DNA of 64,000 bases, from NCBI GenBank assembly GCA_015689645.1, contig WVSM01000008.1:1-64000 (forward strand), read 5' to 3'. The translations under genes were made by a program, and so were the position numbers. Origin of the DNA: Rhodobacterales bacterium HKCCE4037 (GTDB lineage Bacteria > Pseudomonadota > Alphaproteobacteria > Rhodobacterales > Rhodobacteraceae). Under the pieces are notes generated by a model. The model was not told where the DNA came from. It ran no database searches and saw only the letters and a program-made list of their open reading frames with translations. Positions 58,959 through 64,000 of the stretch are shown in pieces (within the stretch, counting starts at the first letter, position 1; each line of letters starts with the position of its first letter).

Positions 58959-59759
58959 TCACCCTTGCAGCACGAAGGCGTCCGTCGCCCACCATTCGTC
59001 GGGCATCGCCTTGGCAGCGGCCACGGCCTCCGCTTCCGTCCGGTATAGTCCGAAACATGTCCCGCCGGAGCCGCTCATGCGGGCAAAGGCGCAGCCGCTG
59101 GTCGCGCGAATGCGCTCCAGAACCTCGTCGATCACGGGCGAGATTTTTCGCGCTGCCTCTTCCAGATCGTTCCGCGTGCCCTCGAGCCACGCGATCATGC
59201 TGTCGAAATCGTGCCACTCGGGCGTCGGCATCGGCGCGTTTTCCGCCGTCTCCAACAAGTCGAAGACCAGGCCGGTGGGCACCGGCTGCCGCCCGTTCAC
59301 GAGCACCATCCACATCATCGGTAGACCGGGCACATTCTCACGCACCTCGCCAATCCCGGACATACGGCAAGGGGTCCGATACCAGCACACGGGCACATCC
59401 GCGCCCAATGCCTCCGTCCCCTTCGGCCCCTGGCCGAGCGCCACCAGAACCGCCGCCGCGTCGGACGAGGCGCTGCCGATACCCGCAGCCGAGGGCAGCG
59501 TCTTGGTAAGGGTAAGCCGCGCGGTCTTGCCCGCGAATTCGACTGCCTTCCACACGAGGTTGCGTCGGTCGGCCGGAACGCCTTCGGCCATCGGCCCCTT
59601 CACGACGAGCGAAATCTCGTCGGCCGGTTCCACCTTGATCCAGTCCATGGCCGACGCGAAGACCACCAGCGAGTCGAGCAGGTGGTAGCCATCCGTGCGG
59701 CGGCCCGTGATGTGCAAGGCAAGATTGACCTTCGCTGCCGCGAACACATCCATCGTCAT
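58959..59759 (-). CDS. ispE: 4-diphosphocytidyl-2-C-methyl-D-erythritol kinase
   Basis: A 266-residue GHMP kinase of the MEP pathway that phosphorylates CDP-methylerythritol. The N-terminal AAAKVNLALHITGRRTDGYHLLDSLVVF and the ATP-binding loop LPSAAGIGSASSDAAA are intact, as is the later MSGSGGTCFGLY. The start may be the ATG at 59759 or 59753. It lies 4 bases after the TPR protein gene, so the two are co-transcribed. Confidence 0.95.
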   Translation of the reverse strand: MTMDVFAAAKVNLALHITGRRTDGYHLLDSLVVFASAMDWIKVEPADEISLVVKGPMAEGVPADRRNLVWKAVEFAGKTARLTLTKTLPSAAGIGSASSDAAAVLVALGQGPKGTEALGADVPVCWYRTPCRMSGIGEVRENVPGLPMMWMVLVNGRQPVPTGLVFDLLETAENAPMPTPEWHDFDSMIAWLEGTRNDLEEAARKISPVIDEVLERIRATSGCAFARMSGSGGTCFGLYRTEAEAVAAAKAMPDEWWATDAFVLQG

Positions 59760-59763
59760 CAAA

Positions 59764-61452
59764 CTATTCTTCGACCAGTGGCCCAACGTCGCCTTCTTCT
59801 TCGAGCACCACGTCCAGCCCGACCTCCAGCTTGCGCCTGATGCGCTCGGCCTCGGCCTCGTCATCGGGGTCGAAACTCAGCGCGCGTTCCCACTGGAACT
59901 CGGCCTCGCGGTAGCGGCCCACCATCCAGTAGACGTCGCCGAGATGGTCGTTGAGGATCCAGTCGTTCGGCTCAAGCTCCACCGCGCGTTCCATCGGCGC
60001 GACCGCATCCTCGAACCGTCCGAGGCGGTAGTAGACCCAGCCGAGGCTGTCGACGATATAGCCGCTTTCGGGCCGGGCGGCGACGGCGCGCTGGATCATG
60101 TCGAGCGCCTCGTCATAATCCCGGCGCTGCTCCACGAGCGAATAGCCGAGGTAATTCAGAACGTTGGGCTGTTCCGGATTGAGTTCGAGCGCGCGGCGGA
60201 AATCGGCTTCGGCCGGGGGCCACTCGTCGATCTGGTGATAGGAGATCGCGCGGGCGTAGTAGATGAACCAGTAACGCGGCAGGTCGGAATCGACGAGGTC
60301 GAGGACCTCCGTGTAGGCGGCGATCGCCTCTTCGAACCGTTCGGTGCGACGCAGGATATCGCCATAGGCCGCTTGCAGCGAGGCAAGGTCCGGGCGCGCC
60401 TCGACCAGCGCGGCGAGGGTTGCGACCGCTTCGTCGACATGGCCCATCTCTTCGAGCGCGGTGGCCCGGCCCATCTGCGCCTCGATGTAATTCGGATCGT
60501 CCTCGCCCACGGAGGAGAGGGTCGTCGCCGCCAGTTCGGGCTGGCCTTCTTCGGCCATCAGTTCGGCGGCCAGAAGGGCGGCATCGGTGTGGGTCGGGTC
60601 GATCCCGCGCGCGGCCTGCGCCATCAGGAGCGGCAGGGTGCGGTTGCGGTCACCCGAGAGCAATTGCGCGACGGTGAAGAAGACCTCGGCCACGCCGTCC
60701 TGCGCGGTGGTCACGAAATCATAAGGGGTCTCGGCGCCGCTGCCGATCTCGGCCTGAAGGGCCAGAAGGCCCGGGTCGGGCACGCGCTGGGTATAGCTGT
60801 CCAGCAGGTCGAGCGCTTCGCCACGCAGGCCAAGCTGCACCATGATCTGCGCATGGGCGCGGATCACGCGTTCGGTGCTGGTGATCTGGACGCCGGTCTC
60901 GCCCGACAGGATCTCGTGCGCCGCTTCGAAATCGCCGACGGCCGCGCGGGCCAGCGCAAGGTGCAGAGCCGACAATTCCTCGAGCCCGCGTTCGCTGGCC
61001 ATCGCCTCGAACGTTTCAACGGCGCCGGTCATGTCGCCTTGCCCAAAGGTCAGCCACGCCAGCGCGAGGTCGTCGGCCAATGGTCCGGGACCGTCGCCAG
61101 CGGCAATCATCGCCTCGGCTTCGGCCAGTTCGTCCAGCGCGACGTGGCGCACGAACCGGACCAGTTCAGCAAGTTCCTGCCCCTCGGCATCGGCGGGCAA
61201 TGCGGCGGCGATTTCGGCGGCGCGTTCCCATCGCGCGAGCGAGGCATTGGCAAAAATGGCGTTGGAGATCAGGAAGGCATTGCCCGGATCCATCGCAAGC
61301 GCCCGGTCGAAATAGAACGCCGCCTGCTCGTGATTGCCGGAAATTGCCGCTGATCGCGCCGCGAGGTAGGCCCCCGCCAATCCGTCCGCTGCAGCGGGCC
61401 CGGTGAGGCCCGCCAGAACGGCAAGTGCGGAAAGGCTGTGTCTGAAACCCAT
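59764..61452 (-). CDS. Exported TPR repeat protein
   Basis: A 562-residue protein with a signal peptide (site near residue 24, AAADG) and about ten tetratricopeptide repeats. Clear repeats include NYIEAQMGRATALEEMGHVDEAVATL, and ADFRRALELNPEQPNVLNYLGYSLVEQ. It is probably a periplasmic scaffold or assembly factor. The start at 61452 follows GGGAGAG. It precedes ispE; no functional link is obvious. Confidence 0.88.
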   Translation of the reverse strand: MGFRHSLSALAVLAGLTGPAAADGLAGAYLAARSAAISGNHEQAAFYFDRALAMDPGNAFLISNAIFANASLARWERAAEIAAALPADAEGQELAELVRFVRHVALDELAEAEAMIAAGDGPGPLADDLALAWLTFGQGDMTGAVETFEAMASERGLEELSALHLALARAAVGDFEAAHEILSGETGVQITSTERVIRAHAQIMVQLGLRGEALDLLDSYTQRVPDPGLLALQAEIGSGAETPYDFVTTAQDGVAEVFFTVAQLLSGDRNRTLPLLMAQAARGIDPTHTDAALLAAELMAEEGQPELAATTLSSVGEDDPNYIEAQMGRATALEEMGHVDEAVATLAALVEARPDLASLQAAYGDILRRTERFEEAIAAYTEVLDLVDSDLPRYWFIYYARAISYHQIDEWPPAEADFRRALELNPEQPNVLNYLGYSLVEQRRDYDEALDMIQRAVAARPESGYIVDSLGWVYYRLGRFEDAVAPMERAVELEPNDWILNDHLGDVYWMVGRYREAEFQWERALSFDPDDEAEAERIRRKLEVGLDVVLEEEGDVGPLVEE

Positions 61453-61528
61453 TGGATGCTCTCCCATGACGCGCGGCATTCGTCGCAGAGACTAGGCCGC
61501 ACCCCCCGGAAGGGCAATCGCAGCGCGG

Positions 61529-63178
61529 TCACATGTTCGGGTAATTCGGCCCATCGCCGCCCTGCGGCACCGTCCAGTTGATGTTCTGCTTGGGATCCTT
61601 GATGTCACAGGTCTTGCAGTGCACGCAGTTCTGGAAGTTGATGACGAATTTCGGCGCCTTCCCGTCTTCCTGCACGAATTCGTAAACGCCTGCCGGGCAA
61701 TAGCGCTGCGACGGGCCAGCATAGGTCGGCAGGTTGACGGAGGTCGGCACCTCGGCGTCCTTCAGCTTCAGGTGGGCGGGCTGGCTTTCCTCGTGGTTGG
61801 TGAAGGAGAACGCCACGTTGGTCAGCCGGTCGAAGGACAGGACACCATCGGGCTTCGGATAGTCGATGGGCTTGTGCTTCGACGCAGGCTCGGTCGCCTC
61901 GGCATCGGATTTTCCGTGCCCGAGGGTGCCCAGAACGCTGAAGCCGAAGGTATTGGTCCACATGTCGAAGCCGCCCACGGCGAGCGACGCCAGAAGGCCC
62001 TTCTTCGACCACAGCGGTTTGACGTTGCGCACCTTCTTCAGGTCCTTGCCGATGGCGCCGTTGCGCACCTCGGTCTCGTAATCGCTCAGTTCGTCGGAGG
62101 CGCGTCCATCCTGGATGGCGGCATAGGCGGCCTCTGCCGCAGCCTTGCCGGACAGCATCGCGTTATGGTTGCCCTTGATCCGCGGCACGTTGACCATGCC
62201 GACCGAACAGCCGAGCAGCGCCACGCCCGGCGCCACCATCTTGGGCATCGACTGGTAGCCGCCCTCGGTGATGGCGCGGGCGCCGTAGGCCACGCGTTTG
62301 CCGCCCTTCAGAAGCTCCGCCACCATCGGGTGATGCTTGAAGCGCTGGAATTCCATGTAGGGGAACAGGTAGGGGTTCTTGTAGTTCAGGTGGACGACGA
62401 AACCGACGTAAACCTGATTGTTCTCAAGATGATAGATGAACGATCCGCCGCCCGCGTTCTTGCCGAGCGGCCAGCCCATCGTGTGGGTGACGGTGCCTTC
62501 GCGGTGCTTCTCGGGGTCGATTTCCCAGATTTCCTTCATGCCGAGGCCGTATTTCTGCGGCTCGCTGTCGGCGGCGAGGTCGTATTTCGCGATCACCTCC
62601 TTCGAGAGGGACCCGCGCACGCCTTCGCCGAGAAAAACGTATTTGCCCAGAAGCTCCATTCCCGGCTCGGTGTTCTCTCCGTAGGAGCCGTCGGCCTCCA
62701 GCCCGAAGACACCGGCCACCACGCCTTTGACTTCGCCGTTCTCGCCGTAGACGAGTTCGGAGCACGCCATGCCGGGGAAGATCTCCACGCCCAGTTCCTC
62801 GGCCTGTTCGGCCATCCAGCGGCATACATTGCCCATCGAGACGATGTAATTGCCGTGGTTGTTCATCAGCGGCGGCATCGGGAAGTTCGGCACGCGGATC
62901 TGGCCCGCTTCGCCGAGCATGTAGAAGTTGTCTTCCTTGACCGGCACGTTCAGCGGCGCGCCTTTTTCCTTCCAGTCGGGGATCAGCGCGTCGAGGCCGA
63001 CAGGATCAAGCACCGCGCCTGACAGGATATGCGCGCCAACTTCGGAGCCTTTTTCGAGGACCACGACACTCAGGTCGGCATCCAGTTGTTTCAGCCGGAT
63101 CGCCGCGGACAGGCCCGCAGGCCCCGCGCCCACGATGACCACATCGTATTCCATGCTTTCGCGTTCGATCTCGGACAT
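61529..63178 (-). CDS. Electron transfer flavoprotein-ubiquinone oxidoreductase
   Basis: A 549-residue membrane-associated ETF-QO, which takes electrons from ETF to ubiquinone. The N-terminal FAD-binding loop is VIVGAGPAGLSAAIRL, the middle has GEGVRGSLSK, and the C-terminus has the [4Fe-4S] site with RYCPAGVYEF and NCVHCKTCDIKDP. It completes the path from Mcd or other acyl-CoA dehydrogenases via EtfBA. The upstream gap contains a palindrome that overlaps its likely -35. Confidence 0.95.
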   Translation of the reverse strand: MSEIERESMEYDVVIVGAGPAGLSAAIRLKQLDADLSVVVLEKGSEVGAHILSGAVLDPVGLDALIPDWKEKGAPLNVPVKEDNFYMLGEAGQIRVPNFPMPPLMNNHGNYIVSMGNVCRWMAEQAEELGVEIFPGMACSELVYGENGEVKGVVAGVFGLEADGSYGENTEPGMELLGKYVFLGEGVRGSLSKEVIAKYDLAADSEPQKYGLGMKEIWEIDPEKHREGTVTHTMGWPLGKNAGGGSFIYHLENNQVYVGFVVHLNYKNPYLFPYMEFQRFKHHPMVAELLKGGKRVAYGARAITEGGYQSMPKMVAPGVALLGCSVGMVNVPRIKGNHNAMLSGKAAAEAAYAAIQDGRASDELSDYETEVRNGAIGKDLKKVRNVKPLWSKKGLLASLAVGGFDMWTNTFGFSVLGTLGHGKSDAEATEPASKHKPIDYPKPDGVLSFDRLTNVAFSFTNHEESQPAHLKLKDAEVPTSVNLPTYAGPSQRYCPAGVYEFVQEDGKAPKFVINFQNCVHCKTCDIKDPKQNINWTVPQGGDGPNYPNM

Positions 63179-63259
63179 GAACCCTCGTCCCTCTCAAGCT
63201 GTCATCAGGCCATATGGATATAGCCCGGAAATGGCGTCCGGAGAGAGGTAGCGCGGGGG

Positions 63260-63273
63260 TGACGCAGGCGTCA
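63260..63273. promoter_or_regulatory. TGACGC-AG-GCGTCA palindrome upstream of ETF-QO
   Basis: A perfect 6+2+6 palindrome 82-95 bases before the ETF-QO start. Its right side overlaps a minus-strand TTGACG (63269-63274). The word GTGACGCAG is repeated 18 bases further on (63277-63285). It looks like a two-site operator. Confidence 0.45.
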
Positions 63274-63367
63274 ATTGTGACGCAGCATCATTTTCGCGGC
63301 GCTGCGGCGTGGACGCTTAAGTATCTCGGCGCTAGTTGGCCCTTCGAACCGGAACCGGAGGTCCGCC

Positions 63368-63697
63368 ATGATCCGTATCGCTTATGCCCTCACCTTCCTT
63401 GCAGGCATCTATTTCCCCTGGCGCCATTTCTACGCGTGGTTCCAGGAAAACGGATGGGACCTCGGGCCGATGATCGACGCGTGGTACGTGAACGAGGCGA
63501 CGACGGCGCTGACGTGGGACCTGACCATCGCCGCGATTGCCCTGATGATCTGGGTCGCGGTCGAGGTGTTTCGCAACCGGGACTGGTGGTTCCTGCTGGT
63601 GGTGCCCGTCACCTTCGGGATCGGCGTGTCGGCGGGGCTGCCGCTGGCGCTGTTCCTCGCCGCCCGCCGGATGAACCCGCGCGCCGAAGGGCTTTGA
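63368..63697 (+). CDS. DUF2834-like membrane protein
   Basis: A 109-residue membrane protein with three hydrophobic segments. The start MIRIAYALTFLAGIYFPWRHFYAWF and the TWDLTIAAIALMIWVAVE region resemble DUF2834 proteins. Function unknown. It is divergent from ETF-QO across 189 bases, with a GGAGG ribosome binding site before the ATG, and is followed by lysA after 54 bases. Confidence 0.8.
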   Translation: MIRIAYALTFLAGIYFPWRHFYAWFQENGWDLGPMIDAWYVNEATTALTWDLTIAAIALMIWVAVEVFRNRDWWFLLVVPVTFGIGVSAGLPLALFLAARRMNPRAEGL

Positions 63698-63751
63698 ACA
63701 ATCTGCATTTCTTGCTAGGTGCGCGCTGACAGAAGCCAAGGACGCGCCCGG

Positions 63752-64000
63752 ATGGACCATTTCCTGTACAAAGACGGCATTCTCCATGCCGAAGACGTGG
63801 CCATCCCCGAGATCGCGGCCTCTGTCGGCACGCCCTTCTACGTCTATTCGACGGCCACCCTGACGCGCCATTTCGACGTGTTCACCGAGGCGCTTTCGGG
63901 CATGGATCACCTGATCTGCTATGCCATGAAAAGCAATTCGAACCAGGCGGTTATCGCGCATATGGCCGCGCTTGGCGCGGGGATGGACGTGGTGTCAGGC
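63752..64000 (+). CDS. lysA: Diaminopimelate decarboxylase, N-terminal part (cut by window edge)
   Basis: The first 83 codons of a PLP-dependent decarboxylase that makes lysine from meso-diaminopimelate. The start MDHFLYKDGILHAEDVAIPEIA, the VGTPFYVYSTATL segment and the PLP lysine Lys60 in YAMKSNSN are typical. The rest of the barrel lies outside the window. In related genomes lysA often follows argH; here the two are 15 kb apart. Confidence 0.93.
   Translation, partial: MDHFLYKDGILHAEDVAIPEIAASVGTPFYVYSTATLTRHFDVFTEALSGMDHLICYAMKSNSNQAVIAHMAALGAGMDVVSG

Noticed and set aside
61619-63022. A 467-codon plus-strand frame opposite ETF-QO
   Set aside because: Antisense to a gene with clear FAD and Fe-S motifs; Arg/His-rich with no domain.
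1-64000. tRNA, rRNA, tmRNA, RNase P or SRP RNA genes
   Set aside because: I looked in the gaps on both strands for TTCGA-containing T-arms and the known core words of these RNAs and found none convincing. A tRNAscan/Infernal run would be decisive.
1-64000. Insertion sequences, prophage, integrons or CRISPR arrays
   Set aside because: No transposase, integrase, Cas gene or regular spaced repeat was seen. The short repeats reported are isolated intergenic elements.

Overview
The window is a high-GC chromosomal segment from an alphaproteobacterium, most likely the Rhodobacteraceae/Roseobacter group. This rests on gene content: a ChvG/ChvI two-component system beside a short HPr kinase, RapZ, EIIA, HPr and pckA; a long-type methylsuccinyl-CoA dehydrogenase; a poly-3-hydroxybutyrate phaA/phaB pair; DUF6473, DUF1491 and YdcH genes; and spoT-rpoZ and recO/era/rnc/lepB/acpS/pdxJ clusters. 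No phage, transposon, plasmid, CRISPR or tRNA/rRNA gene was found. About 80 genes are called. The first (tuf) and the last (lysA) are cut by the window ends.

Layout. 1-5.8 kb: tuf start, a lipoprotein, parC, an SH3 protein, an SDR, and a HIG1-like protein with a cobalamin adenosyltransferase. 5.8-11.3 kb: an unknown protein, a hemolysin III-type membrane protein, etfBA, a DUF6473 protein and 3-hydroxybutyryl-CoA dehydrogenase. 11.3-18.8 kb: an acyltransferase, then ptsH-EIIA-rapZ-hprK-chvG-chvI on the minus strand, back to back with pckA. 18.8-24.3 kb: a TauE/SafE exporter, mcd, an SDR behind a large palindrome, thpR and recO. 24.4-34.6 kb: housekeeping genes (era, rnc, lepB, acpS, pdxJ, spoT, rpoZ, folK, a NYN protein). 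34.6-45.3 kb: a patchwork of small regulators (MarR, TetR, HxlR), cytochromes, ispH, a LysE exporter, rnhA, a TRIC channel, a GST and a CYTH protein. 45.3-50.8 kb: greA, argH, a small lipoprotein, a TlpA thioredoxin, tag and an EAL protein. 51-54 kb: phaA-patatin-phaB. 54-64 kb: an EamA transporter, three unannotated micro-ORFs, a LysR regulator, YdcH, a TrmN6-like methyltransferase, a polyprenyl synthase, ispE, a TPR protein, ETF-quinone oxidoreductase and lysA.

How the genes fit together. Several loci share one theme, C4 acyl-CoA metabolism. PhaA and PhaB make (R)-3-hydroxybutyryl-CoA, Mcd is an ethylmalonyl-CoA pathway step, the adenosyltransferase supplies coenzyme B12 for the mutases of that pathway, and EtfBA with ETF-QO would take acyl-CoA dehydrogenase electrons to quinone. 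The PTS/HprK/RapZ/ChvGI/pckA block looks like a regulatory phosphorelay that reads carbon and envelope status at the PEP node; no sugar permease or Enzyme I is present here.

The less ordinary signals are mostly regulatory or very small. They are a TetR operator found twice at its own promoter and once about 4 kb away at a LysE exporter; a 13+13 bp palindrome over an SDR promoter; a short repeat placed directly 3' of three unrelated genes in the same orientation; three tandem, related micro-ORFs of 35-46 aa beside a LysR gene; a CtrA-type box before ydcH; and perfect DnaA boxes in two gene leaders. All functions are inferred by reading the sequence; no database search was run.
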